A program made the position numbers and the translations under genes. 64,000 nucleotides of DNA, taken from positions 6,265,585 through 6,329,584 of the forward strand of contig JAJKFL010000010.1 of NCBI GenBank assembly GCA_021186555.1, given 5' to 3'. This DNA comes from Reticulitermes speratus (lineage: Eukaryota > Arthropoda > Insecta > Blattodea > Rhinotermitidae). The notes under the pieces were generated by a model. It saw only the letters and a program-made list of their open reading frames with translations. It searched no databases and had not been told where the DNA came from. Below, piece by piece: positions 42,816 through 53,930 of this stretch; position 1 is the stretch's first letter; each line of letters starts with the position of its first letter.

Positions 42816-43794
42816 TTACCTGTATAACAGAAACTTAATGATGGGTTCTTTGTATTCACTAAGTTTCGTGTACCGCCATTAACTATTGCTTAAGTATATA
42901 TACATTAGGTCACAAGCTGCTTAAACACTATACTCGCGGGACGGAATCTTATTTCAAGGTGTTGATGCATGTTTTTGTTTTACTTTATTATCTTGTCTTG
43001 CTTGTCTTGTCTTGTCTTGTTTTGTCTTTTGCCAATTCGCCGCCACAGGTTTTTTTTCTGTACCTCATGCCCAAAAATCTCGTATCGTCAGTGTTAATTC
43101 TGAATCAGGACAGGCCACAGAGAGAATTGAAACAGATGGCAAAGGAGAAACTTATTGAAAATTAATTTTTGTTACAATATCTTTTATTAACATATTATTT
43201 CAAGAAGCAGAACGTCTTTAGTCGCGCAAGAAGTATTTATTGTAAAATTTTCAGAAAACCTTATATTATATACCGAAATGCATCCGACCCCCCCCCCCCC
43301 CCCCCCGGCACACTCCATTGTCTTCGCGTGTTGCTAATTTATAGCCTACCGCAGGAACAAGAGAAGATATAGCAAGTTTATCTTCTGTGGGTTCTGTACC
43401 ACGTATAAACAACTTCTGTTTCTTTATCAACACCTTGTATCTTGGCTGCTGATTTGTGTTGTGTGGATTCATAAATCGATTAGGACTTCTACGTTTTCAA
43501 CTGTGTCTTAGCGTGAAACTCTCTTGTTGTTTGGGTCGCCTTATTTCATGATGGTTGACAAGAATTTCTAAAGACAAAAGGCGCCAAGTGTGTGGAGTGA
43601 ACTCATGAAAGAAAGGTTGTGTCTTTCTTTTCGGTCACATGTTTGTCTCACAAATTATTAAATAGATTTCAAAGTAAATTACTGGTGGAGGAAATGCGAG
43701 CTGAAGTGTTTCAGCAAATAAGGTAATTCGCTACGAACTGTGTGATCGCGTTTCTGGTCCACAAACAGGAAGAGATTTTGCTCTTCAAAATTGT
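42816..43794. other. unannotated stretch with simple repeats
   Basis: (TTGTC)n at ~42985-43030 and a C19 tract at ~43288-43306. No gene recognised. Confidence 0.5.
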
Positions 43795-44097
43795 AAAAAG
43801 GTAAAGCAATCCCATTACAGGCCTGGACAAGCCCTTAGGGTTCCAGGAGGTTGAGACTCCCAGATTTCTAGACAATCGGCACATGAAGGTGGTAAGGTTG
43901 TCAGCCCTACGCACCGGCCGCCTTTACCCCCCAAGAAAGATTCCTGGTACTCATTTCTGTTAGAGGCTGAGTCGACCCCAGGGCCATAGTGCGACCGAAA
44001 CGATTATGTCAATAAAAAATTCCAGTGACACCATCGGGAATCGAACCCGCGACGTTCCGGTTTGTAGCGTAGTGCCTCAATCAACTGCGCCACCGTC
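43795..44097 (-). mobile_element. SINE family F copy
   Basis: Full length from the (GGTAAA)-type tail at 43795 to the GGTGGCGCAGTTGATTGAGG head. About 95% identical by eye to 50766-51070. Confidence 0.92.
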
Positions 44098-44459
44098 TTC
44101 AAAATTGTATTTACCCAAAATCTAGGGGCCACAACGCCTAGTGTCCAATTGGTAATCTTGAATATTTGGGTTTATGAGGCCACAACTGAGAAAGATCACC
44201 CTCCCAACTATTCTGAATAGTATAAATGCGTGGGGCTTTACCTCCATTTGTGCATACATCTTTATGACATGGATTTGGCACAATAAGAATTTGACACGAA
44301 ATATTATGGACAAGTAAAAAACTGTAGCATTGAAATCAATAACTATTGAGTAATATTGAAGAAATTCTGCATTTCTTTCTCGTGTTCTAGTAGATGTAAA
44401 TTATTCTTGCTTTACTTCAAACGGGCATTTGTCTACGGAGATTTTGTAATAGGAAAAAC
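44098..44459. other. unannotated spacer
   Basis: Nothing recognised. Confidence 0.4.
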
Positions 44460-44600
44460 AGACATACGCTGCGTCGTGTGGTAATTGTTTACCGACGTTT
44501 CGGGACAACATATCATTTCTAAATTACTACCACGCGACGCAGCGTAATATCCCAGAAGAGTGCAGTTTTTACCAACTTCGCGGCAGAAGCCTGAAATCAA
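44460..44600. repeat. small inverted repeat related to 54331-54530
   Basis: CGCTGCGTCGTGTGGTAATT (44468) is inverted at 44522-44545. TTTACCGACGTTTCGGGACA lies in the left arm. The right flank GCGGCAGAAGCCTGAAATCA is shared with 54540. Shorter, internally deleted relative of that element. Confidence 0.78.
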
Positions 44601-44601
44601 G

Positions 44602-44720
44602 GTATATTACATTATATTATATTATATTACATTATATTATATTATATTATATTATATTATATTATATTATATTATATTATATTATATTATATTATATTAT
44701 ATTATATTATATTATATTAT
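44602..44720. repeat. (TTATA)n pentanucleotide microsatellite
   Basis: About 23 pentamers with two ACATT interruptions at the left. Confidence 0.95.
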
Positions 44721-45429
44721 GTGCAGTTTAAAAAGTTAGATAGAAATTTTTAATGAAATAGAGAGACAAACAATTTCTGTTTATACTCCATCTATATTTT
44801 CTATAACAACGAATTCCTTTGTCAATTAATTACTCCACCAAGGTCAATTCTGTACTGATATTGTCCAAGAAAAAAAGGCACTTGTAAATGTATGTATTGC
44901 ACTGGCGTGTCTTTTTGGTCTTACATTTCCTGAGGCACGAACCTTGAATTTGAGTTTAGAGTAAAGAACTCGTATGAATGTGCATCTCTCCAATCTTCTT
45001 GTCCTTCTTCTAGGAAGGTGGGGGAGGGGTAGGTGTTTAGTCTATACAAGGACAAATCTCCGTTTTAAGTGCAAGATCATTAAGCAAATGCTGGCCTCGA
45101 CCACTGAAGTGCAAATATTGACACAGCCAGTTAGGTAAGGCGCAGTACACCTGCCTTCATCACCATGTTTACACAGACGCTTCACTCGTGTATTTGTACG
45201 AGGAAGTTATGGATCCCCACGATTTAGTCCGTATTGTACGTTCAAGACGCCTTGGACTTTACGTAATACCTGAACCAATACCACATCCTGGATCCATTCA
45301 TCATTGCTGTGTCGCCAGGCTAGTCCTGTTCAACCACACACTTTTCTAAATGCGTTTTGGCGTCTTCTTCACAGGTCTTTGTCATTGCTCTTGGTGTGTA
45401 TTTATTTCAAATGGAAATCTACCTCAGTC
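44721..45429. other. unannotated spacer
   Basis: No gene or named repeat recognised. Confidence 0.45.
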
Positions 45430-45700
45430 TCCTTAGTGACCACAGACAGGAAAACCGAGAAATCTATATTCGATTTCCGCCCGGACAGAGGTTTTTGTCT
45501 CCTCCGTTGCGTCCACACCGACTCTGGGGCCCATCCACCTCCCTGTTCGACGGTTACTGGGGACTATTTTTGCGGGCTAAAGGCGCCGGAACCTGAAGCT
45601 GACCACTGATATCCATAAAGTGTCGGGTTTAAGAATGAATGTCGCTACACCTCCACTCCACCCATGTGCCTTCAGGGCGTGCTCAGGACCACTTTACCTT
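45430..45700 (+). mobile_element. SINE family E copy, old
   Basis: Core CCGACTCTGGGGCCCATCCA, GACGGTTACTGGGGACTATT, then GCTACACCTCCACTCCACCC and GTGCCTTCAGGGCGTGCTC. The head is largely eroded. Confidence 0.55.
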
Positions 45701-46339
45701 TGCAGACATTCCCCGAATTAAGCAACAATTAACGTTACGGAACGTTCGGCTTAAATCCAATTTGGGGCATGTCGGGGTTGATTACACGACTAGTCAACTG
45801 TTTTTTATGTGTGTGTTTGTATGGACATATATATATATACACAAATGAGAGTCCAGTTGAAATCCAAAATCCAACACATTGGAACCTGATCGACAGCAGC
45901 TTGACCGCCTCACTGCCTGTGTTATCGCCCAGCAGTATTCTTCCGCCACCTTCGTCTCATTGTGTTTTCATTCCCGCAAGGAGAAATTCGGCGCACGTTT
46001 TAAAAATATAATTATTTAAAATTGTTACTTTTTAAAATTGCGTAAGTCGGGGAAGAGAGTCTGTGCTTTAAAATTTGGTATCTCAAAATGTAAGGGCACC
46101 GGGCATTGTCATCCAGGAGTTATCTGTGCTTGTGTGTCATAGCTCTGTTGAACATAAGCGAACCTACGTATGTTAAATAAGATTTGTAGGCCTTAGTGAT
46201 TGAATGACCTGTTGAAATGAGAGTGTATCACTTTTTCAAAACATGGAATTTTATTTTTGTATAGCATGGTTGACTCATTGCTTGGTATACCAAATTACTT
46301 TAACTCTGATTCATTTACGTTAGGTTTTAGGTTAGGCTT
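45701..46339. other. unannotated spacer
   Basis: Includes (TA)n at ~45827-45840. Nothing else recognised. Confidence 0.45.
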
Positions 46340-47105
46340 AGCTACTTTTGCAGTATGTGTGTTTTGTTGTTTTTGTATTATGTAATGTGTGGGTGTTTTT
46401 GTAATGTGCGTGTTTTTTTTGTATTGTGTGTGGGTGTTTTTGTAAGGTGTGGATGTTTTTGTTAAGGAGTGGATGTTTTTGTTAAGGTATGGATGTTTCT
46501 GTAATGTGTGTACGGTGTTCTAATGTGTGTACTTGTATTTACTGTATGTATTTTGTTTTGTAATTGTGTATAGTTTGTTTTATATTTTTACTTTTATGTA
46601 TATTATATGTCCATTTGTATTGTGTGTGGGTGTTTTTTAAGGTGTGGATGTTTTTGTTAAGGAGTGGATGTTTTTGTTAAGGTGTGGATGTTTTTGTAAT
46701 GTGTGTACTTGTATTTACTGTATGTATTTTGTTTTGTAATTGTGTATAGTTTGTTTTGTATTGTTACTTTTATGTATATTATATGTCCATTTGTATTGTG
46801 TGTACTAGTGTAAGGACTACTGCCACCGGGTGAAAACATTTGTATTGTGTGTACTAGTGTAAGGACTACTGCCACCGGGTGAAAACATTTGTATTGTGTG
46901 TACTAGTGTAAGGACTACTGCCACCGGGTGAAAACATTTGTATTGTGTGTACTAGTGTAAGGACTACTGCCACCGGGTGAAAACATTTGTATTGTGTGTA
47001 CTAGTGTAAGGACTACTGCCACCGGGTGAAAACATTTGTATTGTGTGTACTAGTGTAAGGACTACTGCCACCGGGTGAAAACCCAATTGCAGTAAATAAT
47101 AATAA
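46340..47105 (+). mobile_element. LINE-type 3' UTR with amplified 49-bp block
   Basis: The TG-rich leader (GTGTGGGTGTTTTTGTAA variants; a ~150-bp stretch at 46500-46620 repeated at 46690-46800) leads into six perfect 49-bp repeats at 46788-47081 (CATTTGTATTGTGTGTACTA ... CCACCGGGTGAAAA). The sequence then ends CCCAATTGCAGTAAATAATAATAATTA. The same end occurs unamplified at 17471. No coding part is present. Confidence 0.75.
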
Positions 47106-47788
47106 TTAATTAGGACTATAACTTTTCCCATTTGTCATTTATAGTAAAAGCCCTTTGATGTTTCCAGTAAATTTAGTTTATGTGTGTACTGCAATCTAAA
47201 TATTATATTTTAACTATACCACCAATAACTACTTCCGTTCGGGAATTCTTAATGCAAGACCCTCTTCAGTATTTTAAGAAATAAATAATGCGGAAATGTA
47301 GAGGCATTCTTTGCACATAACGCATTCAAATCGTACATTTTGTCTTAACGTCGCTTAATAAGATCAGCCTAATATCCGCATAGTCTGCGGCCCATACTGA
47401 TTTTGACTCGTCGAACAGTAGGATCAGGGTTTCGAATTCCTCCCATGGCGCACCTGTAAGTCTGTTTCTGTATGTGCTTAATGTCGCTTTATGTAGATTG
47501 AACCATTCTCCCGTCCAAGGTGCTCGAGCAAGTATTTGAAATAGGATTCTGAAGTCAATTCTGAACTTGAACCAGTGGTAAGGACCCAGCGTGAAGCTAA
47601 ACTCACAGACGGCGTAGAAACAGTGGTGCACACATCGCGTGTGCAAGGTCGCCTTGGCGACGAAATTTTGTAAGGTGGCGCCTAATATCTGTTGGCCCTC
47701 AGTATGGACCTTTGCTTCATGTCAGCATTTTGGCGTCGAGATTTCTTGAAAAATTGTACACCACTGGGTATAAGAATATATGATCACG
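47106..47788. other. unannotated spacer
   Basis: A 106-codon minus frame at 47326-47646 has no domain I recognise. Confidence 0.4.
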
Positions 47789-47790
47789 TA

Positions 47791-48351
47791 CAGTAAAACC
47801 TGGAAACTTGGCCAATCTTTTAAGTCGGCCATTTGTCACAGTTGGCCACAAATTTACGGAACCGGCAAATTCTTATGATATTAGACACGGTCATTACTCC
47901 ATAAATTGGCCACTGGTTTATCTTGGACCTTGGCCACAGTTTCACATTTAGTGTTATGTTTTCTGTGTTAGGTTCAACCTCCTTATTTTGGCCGACCTGA
48001 AGTTGTATAGTTTTTGTATCGTACTTTACATGGACAGAAATCCTCAATCATTAGCAGAACTACCTGTTGCCCACCTAAACTCCATCCTTTCTCCACAAGT
48101 ATGGACAACAGATAGGATTTTCCACTGGTAACTTACCCATTACTCTATTCAAGTCCCTATATCTTAACATGTTTATATACCAGCTTTCCAACTGGACCAC
48201 CTATCTCTGCACTCTGCACTGTACATTTACACAAGTTTACTACACAATTCAATTTTTATAGATTAAAGTGGTTTTCCATAAGTTTGCCACCTGTATAAGT
48301 TGGACGGCTTTGAATGGAACCAAAGGTGGCCAACATAGACGGGTTTCACTG
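47791..48351. mobile_element. Tigger/pogo-like MITE
   Basis: TA at 47789-47790 and 48352-48353. The left end is CAGTAAAACCTGGAAACTTG and the right end is the inverse of CAGTGAAACCCGTCTATGTT, with GGCCAA/GGCCAC inside each. CAGT.AAACC is the pogo/Tigger terminus. No transposase frame survives in the 561 bp. Confidence 0.82.
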
Positions 48352-48454
48352 TAGTTTCTCTTCTTAAGCACCACAAAGCACGCGGCCCTAAAGCACAACA
48401 CGTCGTGGTGCATTGCTCAAATCAGCCCCTGTGTTATCCAACGAATGGAGGCCC

Positions 48455-48572
48455 AAGTACACTTGCCGAGCGTGTTAGTGCAGCGGTAGACCTCCATCTA
48501 GTGCCGAGGTTAAGAATTAGTGGAGCTGCAACTCCACTCCCGCATATGCCTCTTCATGGCGTGGCAAAGGTT
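48455..48572 (+). mobile_element. SINE family E 3' fragment
   Basis: CTCCATCTAGTGCCGAGGTT AAGAATTAGTGGAGC ... CCTCTTCATGGCGTGG matches the end of the copies at 49983 and 50335. Confidence 0.7.
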
Positions 48573-48799
48573 ACGTCTTAATGTACGTGTTATTGTATAA
48601 GAGTAGAAAATAGATTTTTAACTATGCTAAGCATAGTGTGTTATCGCCTCTTAAATATTTCAATATTTAGCGTTTTTCCCTGTATGTTTATTCATGGCTA
48701 TTGTTTGATTCTCAGAAAAAAGTACTATATATTTTTTTCGCAACCGGTTGATGTTTGTAGCATAGGCCGTGTTTCTTCGGAGCTGGGAAACAAATTGTC

Positions 48800-49203
48800 C
48801 AGGGGCGCACCCAAGGGAGGGTGGGGTGGCTGCAGGGCGGCAGCTCCCCCTCCTCCCCCCCCCCCCCCCACAAAGCCCCCAAAACCGAAATCTAAAAAAA
48901 ACACGGATTTTGTAGATATTACGATATCAAAAGTTTTACATGATTTACCCTCCGGCCGAAATCAACTGATGACTAGTACATTAGAATTTTGAAAAATAAA
49001 TTAATAAAATTAGAAAAACAAGACGAAAGGACATTGTTTGAGTCATGGAACATGTAGTTAAATTTGTGTGTGTATAAAGCCAGTTGCAGACAGTGTTATG
49101 TTGTACTTACACATTATTTTATAACATAATTTTTAAAATCAAACAAATTATATATAGCCTCAGGGTCAGCCCCCTCCAACAAAAAATTCTGGGTGCTCAC
49201 CTG
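48800..49203. mobile_element. hAT-like MITE
   Basis: Ends CAGGGGCGCACCCA and the inverse of CAGGTGAGCACCCA. Flanking 8-mers AAATTGTC (48792-48799) and AAATCGTC (49204-49211) differ by one base. The interior contains a C-rich tract (~48847-48869) and AT-rich DNA, with no transposase. Confidence 0.8.
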
Positions 49204-49284
49204 AAATCGTCTTAAATAATTCCCATAAAAGTCTAGAATCAACGTGGAGATGTGAATAACCACAGAATCAATTTTCTGCCTAGA

Positions 49285-49460
49285 AATTATTAGCAGGATG
49301 AAAATTACCGTCTTCTGGAAAGTAACACCATCTAGGTTGTCAAATAGGCACTAAGGACGATCCTAGGTACCAAACTATACGTCGCCACATTCCAGAAATC
49401 AGCGATCTCCATAGCCACAAGTGTGAGAATCTCAAACACCGGAACATTTTGATATCTTGC
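49285..49460 (-). mobile_element. fragment of an insect interspersed repeat with peptide-like frame
   Basis: Minus-strand phrases VPVFEILTLVAMEIADFWNV, then FLPEDGNFHPANNF across a frame break, recall a widespread insect repeat read as 'FEVLTAVTMK...FWD'. That identification is from memory. Heavily decayed. Confidence 0.35.
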
Positions 49461-49950
49461 AGGTGTGTCCCAGTTCGATACGAAACGACTGTATTGCCGG
49501 CAGAAATTAATGTTAGCTGCAGCCGATAGCTTTACCTGCACAAGAAACTGTCTTCGCCTCGCCTCAGAAATCTCTGGAGGTGTTCTCTGTTTAAATTATT
49601 GCTCCGAGACATACAAATGCGTCACGGCGCGCGACAGCATCGCAAGAGTGGCCCAAGTAAAGTAGTGTTACAATTACACAACGCGATAGTAAAGATATTG
49701 AAGGTTTTAGGCTCAATTATCTCAACCTACTTTTGCTCATGGTATATCGGTTTATACGTGTGAAAGGTTCGCGTTTTTAAAGTCTGCGGCAGATAAAGGG
49801 GAGTGGCTGATGGTGCCCCCAACGAATCATTGCCACCGTTACACCCTGGATGGGCCCCAGAGGTGATCTCAAACTTGGGACAAAGAAAATAGGTCTCTTA
49901 TACCCCTGCTGGCTTTCGCATCAGATTGGTCTGTCCCTCTTATTGCTTTC

Positions 49951-49981
<31 letters not shown>

Positions 49982-49982
49982 G
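49461..49982. other. unannotated spacer
   Basis: Ends in (ATT)n at 49952-49980, likely the leader of the neighbouring repeat. Nothing else recognised. Confidence 0.4.
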
Positions 49983-50245
49983 GGCCGAGATACAGTAGTA
50001 AGTGTAGTGACTAGGCTACGGGCTGAACGATCAGAGATTCGAGTCCTAGTAGGAGCAAAAATATATCTCTCATCATAATATCCAGACCGGCTCCGGGACT
50101 CAACCAGCCTCCAATTCAATGGGTACCGGAGGCTCTTGTTCGGGAGTAATGCAGCCGCAGTATGAGGCTGACCACTCTCCTTTATGTAGTGCCGAGGTTA
50201 AGAATGAGTGGAGCTATACAGCCACTTCACCATGCGCCTTATAAG
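49983..50245 (+). mobile_element. SINE family E copy, diverged
   Basis: GGGCCGAGATACAGTAGTAA head, B-box-like GATTCGAGTCCTA, core AGACCGGCTCCGGGACTCAA, end GTGCCGAGGTTAAGAATGAG. Confidence 0.82.
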
Positions 50246-50334
50246 CGGGATATATCCCCTTTTATTATTATTATTATTATTATTTTCATACCTACTGCTA
50301 CTACTATTACTACTGCTACTAAAATGTTCTTATG

Positions 50335-50592
50335 GGCCGGGATAGCGTAATCGGTATACCGACTCACTATGAGCTGCAAGGTCCGGGGATCGAATCCCGG
50401 TGGGGGTAAACCAGACCGGCCCTGGGGTCTACCCAGCCTCCTGTACAATGGGTACCGGGTCGTTCCTGGGGTAAAGCGGCCGAGGAGTGGCGTTGACCAC
50501 CCACCCCCATCTAGCGCCGAGGTTAAAGAAAGAGTAGAGCTATACCTCTACTCCCCCTCTGGGCCTTCATGGCCTGTTCTAGGGTGAACGTT
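50335..50592 (+). mobile_element. SINE family E copy, best preserved
   Basis: GGGCCGGGATAGCGTAATCG head, B-box GGGATCGAATCCC, core CCGGCCCTGGGGTCTACCCA and GGTAAAGCGGCCGAGG, 3' GCCGAGGTTAAAGAAAGAGT ... CATGGCCTGTTCTAGG. The core shares its order of words with family F. Confidence 0.9.
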
Positions 50593-50765
50593 TACTAAAA
50601 TGTTTTTATCGTAACCATCATGATCTATCATCATCATTATCAGCACACCCTGGCAGTAGCGTGTACCCCTTTTTTGGAACCTCTTGACAAACACTGATAG
50701 GCCCATTCACTCGTGTCTTCTTTATTCAAAATAAATGAAAATTTGCGTAGCTTACACACAGGCAA

Positions 50766-51070
50766 AAAGGTAAAGCAATCCCATTACAGGCCTGGACAGG
50801 CCCTTAGGGTTCCAGGAGGTTGAGGCTCACAGATTTCTAGACAATCGGCACATGAAGGTGGTAAGGTTGTCAGCCCTACGCACCGGCCGCCTTTACCCCC
50901 CAGGAAATATTCCTGGTACTCATTTCTGTTAGAAGCTGAGTCGACCCCAGGGCCATAGTGCGACCGAAACGATTATGTCAGTGAAAAATTCCAGTGACAT
51001 CATCGGGAATCGAACCCGCGACGTTCCGGTTTGTAGCGCAGTGCCTCAAACAATTGCGCCACCGCGTGCC
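50766..51070 (-). mobile_element. SINE family F copy
   Basis: Full length, from the tail at 50766 to the GCACGCGGTGGCGCAATTG head at 51070. Near-identical to 43795-44097. Confidence 0.92.
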
Positions 51071-51424
51071 CCGCATACACACACAGGCACCCAGCTCATA
51101 CTTTTCGGACAAAAGCAGCCTATAATGTAAAGGTCCATGTGAATCATTGTTACCTGGAGAGAAAAAAGACAAGACCACAAAATTATATAGACGCAGAGTA
51201 TAAAAATCACCATCCGTCAGTGCGACCATTCGTCATGCTCTTTTTTTTTGTTGAAGTTGGAAAAATGCGGGACAAATTTAATTTGTTGCTATGTGCTTGA
51301 GTTTGAGTCATCCGCAATGTCGAACTAAGTGAGTGGCAATATTTTAAGCACTTCGGTCTGTTAAACGTAATTGCAAAACGTCCGAGCTGTTAAGTGACCC
51401 TGAATAACTTTCACTTTCAGTGTA
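51071..51424. other. unannotated spacer
   Basis: Nothing recognised. Confidence 0.4.
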
Positions 51425-51955
51425 CGCCAGTTTTTAGGAGCCTTCGCAAAATCGCGAAAAGCGATTATTGGCTTCGTTATATCAGTCCGTCCGAATGGAA
51501 CAACTCGGCTCCCACTGGACGGATTTTCATGAAATTTGGTATCTATTTTTCTAATATATGTCGAGAAAATTCAAGTTTCATTAAAATCTGACAAGAATAA
51601 CGGGTACTTTACATAAGACCTATGTATATTTGTAATAATTTCTCGCTGAATTCTTCTTAGAGTGGGAAATGTTTCAGGAAAAAGTTACAGAGAAAATAAA
51701 AACACACATTTTATGTTAAATAACGTTTTTTTTTTTTTCGAAAATCGTGCCATTTATGAGATAATGTGGGAAAATATGGTACAGCCAGACAGGCCACAGA
51801 TGACAATATAATACGGCGCATGCGCTTTGGATGCTGGATAACTAAGGCTACAGACACACACTCAGAATATGTAATACTGGTTTTCCACGGCAACAGTTGT
51901 TAAATGAAGGCACCTAAAGGTTACGTTACACTTACATTGCCTGTCTTGTTAGAAG
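51425..51955 (+). mobile_element. family G dispersed repeat, near full length
   Basis: GGAGCCTTCGCAAAATCGCG, TATTGGCTTCGTTATATCAG, TCGGCTCCCACTGGACGGAT, AAATCTGACAAGAATAACGG, CAGCCAGACAGGCCACAGAT, CACGGCAACAGTTGTTA. Co-linear with 34797-35345. Non-coding and unclassified. Confidence 0.78.
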
Positions 51956-52236
51956 TCAACACCACCAAAAGTCCCAGAAGACTTATAACACCGCTTTGAA
52001 AACGTCAGATCTCGTATTAAATCTATTTCATCCAAATTTTCTTCAAGTCTGCTGGTAATTTTCCGGTCTTTAAGGGTCAGCAGGCAGTATATTAGCTCTG
52101 CGAACTTCCTATCCAAATATTCTGTCTCTCCGTTCGTCCATAAGAACTCGATACTCGCTGAAGAGATCTTCCTTAAAATTGAGACTGGAGAATTGCACGA
52201 AATATTGCCCAGCCAGTTTATTTTTAGCTCGGACAC
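51956..52236 (-). CDS. weak unknown ORF, ~95 aa
   Basis: I do not recognise it. The minus frame from ATG 52236 encodes a charged, non-repetitive sequence (phrases WLGNISCNSPVSILRKISS, EFLWTNGETEYLDRKFAEL, DRKITSRLEENLDEIDLIRD) with a balanced composition and predicted helices, unlike the low-complexity frames nearby. It has no signal peptide, cysteine pattern or known domain. It ends where the family G repeat begins (the last few codons overlap it), so a real gene would have had its 3' end altered by that insertion. It could equally be the fossil of an unrecognised transposon protein or chance. Kept only because of its protein-like composition. Confidence 0.15.
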
Positions 52237-52522
52237 CTGACGACCACCTGCTGTGCACGCATACGCGTTCCACTAAATTTTTACTTCTTACCAACATAAA
52301 TTACAAGTTAACCATAACCACATCCAGACGACACATTATATTTGTTCGTGTCTTAAAACCACGAAGTAAAAGCCCAAATAATCTTCTCATATCTTTCGCG
52401 ATTCAAAGGACAATTTCTATATTGTTACCAGTAGGACATATATGAGTCAAGAAACTGAAATCCTGATTCCTATATGTCCTACTGGTAAAAATATACAAAC
52501 TGTGATCAAATAAAGAAGAAAG

Positions 52523-52830
52523 AGATGGGCAGGGCATGTGGCATGTATGGGGGAGAAGTGTTTATACAAGGTTTTGGTGGGGAGACCTGATGGAAACAGA
52601 CCACTTGGAAGACCTAGGCGTGGATGAGATTATAATATTAAAGTGGATTTTCCAGACGTTGGATGGGGAGGCATGGACTGGATTGATCTGACTCAGGATA
52701 GGGACAGGTGTCGGGATCTTGTGAATGCGGTAATGAACCTTCGGGTTCCATAAAATGTGGGGAATTTCTTGACTAGCTGAAGACCTGTTAGCTTCTGAAA
52801 AAGGACTCTGCTCCATGAATTAGTTAGTTA
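52523..52830 (+). pseudogene. LINE 3' tail, best copy of GHVARM subfamily
   Basis: The plus frame reads [34 protein letters not shown], a TGA, then [33 protein letters not shown] and TAA at 52751-52753. A 3' UTR follows with GGGGAATTTCTTGACTAGCT and GTTAGCTTCTGAAAAAGGAC, ending GAATTAGTTAGTTAG. A single in-frame stop replaces a tryptophan or similar residue. The upstream reverse transcriptase domain is absent. Because this copy preserves both the C-terminus and the 3' UTR, it defines the family for the decayed copies at 5560, 13712, 15117, 29585 and 34249. Confidence 0.88.
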
Positions 52831-53420
52831 GAACATATACACCGTTTATAGCTTGGTATACGGCTGTGGAATTTGCATTTGGTTCTTCTTGTGCTTCTCT
52901 TAAAATTCAGCGTGGACACAGCAACAATGTGACCGCCTTCAAGAAACTCAGGATTGGGGTTGTAAAAACAGGTGTTTTGGATCACATTTGGAGTTAGAAT
53001 ATAATCTCTGTCTAATACAAGTGTGTTACTGTGTTTAGATGTTTTTATTGTACAGTGAATTTTGTAACAAAACTTACGATCGGATGAGGACTATCGACAG
53101 TAACAATATTGTGTGAGGTTGCTTACAAAAGAGTTTGGTATAAAATACAAGAGTAAATACTTTATCGACATCAGTTTTTTGTTTTGTTTTGCAGTAGCTG
53201 CCTTTAAAAACATGACTTCAGTCTGTGACTTCCTGTAAAGCACACTGGAGGAAGAATGCACACAAGAAAAATATAGGTTTTGTATTAAAAGTGTATTATT
53301 CACGTGCGATACAAAATATAATAACAATTCCGTAGGGATATCTTTAAAATGATGTCACAAAAATAACTTTAAATTTTAAAAGTGATTCTTCTAATTAACT
53401 GATAAAAGATTATTTTTTTT
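52831..53420. other. unannotated spacer
   Basis: Nothing recognised. Confidence 0.4.
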
Positions 53421-53824
53421 CAATGGCTCTACAGCCCCTTGGGGGACTAGGACGCCTCATTTTTCGAGGCTTGACGATCACAATTTTTAGACACACCACA
53501 CTCGGTAGGACTTCTCTGGAAGAATGATCAGCCCGATGCAGAGACATCTACCTGACAACACACAAAACTCACAAGAGACAGACATCCATGTCCTGGGCGG
53601 GATTTTTTTTTTTTTTTTGCCTGTCCGGGGTTTTTCCCCTTTGATCAATTTTTGTACTGTTTTATATCCTTTCGTCCTTCATGTCACATTTTTTACGTTC
53701 CATATTACTGTCCTTTCAACAAACACAACACAAACATCCATGCCCCCGGTGGTATTCGAACCCACAATCCCAGTAAGCGAGCGGCCGTAGACCCACGCCT
53801 TAGACCGCGCGGCCACTGAGATAG
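53421..53824 (-). mobile_element. SINE family B, two pieces around a ~130-bp insert
   Basis: The 3' piece is 53421-53603 and the 5' piece, with tRNA-like head and B-box GGTTCGAATACC, is ~53725-53824. The ~20-bp word around CATCCATG is present in both. The insert starts with a long T-run and GCCTGTCCGGGGTTTTTCCC. Either an insertion with local duplication, or two truncated copies. Confidence 0.8.
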
Positions 53825-53930
53825 GCGAAAAAAGATTATAGTCTGACATATTGCTTGAACTACTACATATGACATGGGAACAGTTTAAAAATTGCTTTGC
53901 AAATTTTAAATTGTAAATTCGATGTAATTA

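Noticed and set aside
43288-43306. Possible G-quadruplex regulatory site (C19 tract; also ~48855-48869)
   Set aside because: Homopolymer tracts with no associated promoter or gene. Length may also be unreliable in the assembly.
47326-47646. 106-codon minus-strand ORF
   Set aside because: No recognisable motif, no signal peptide and no supporting context. Length is within chance expectation.
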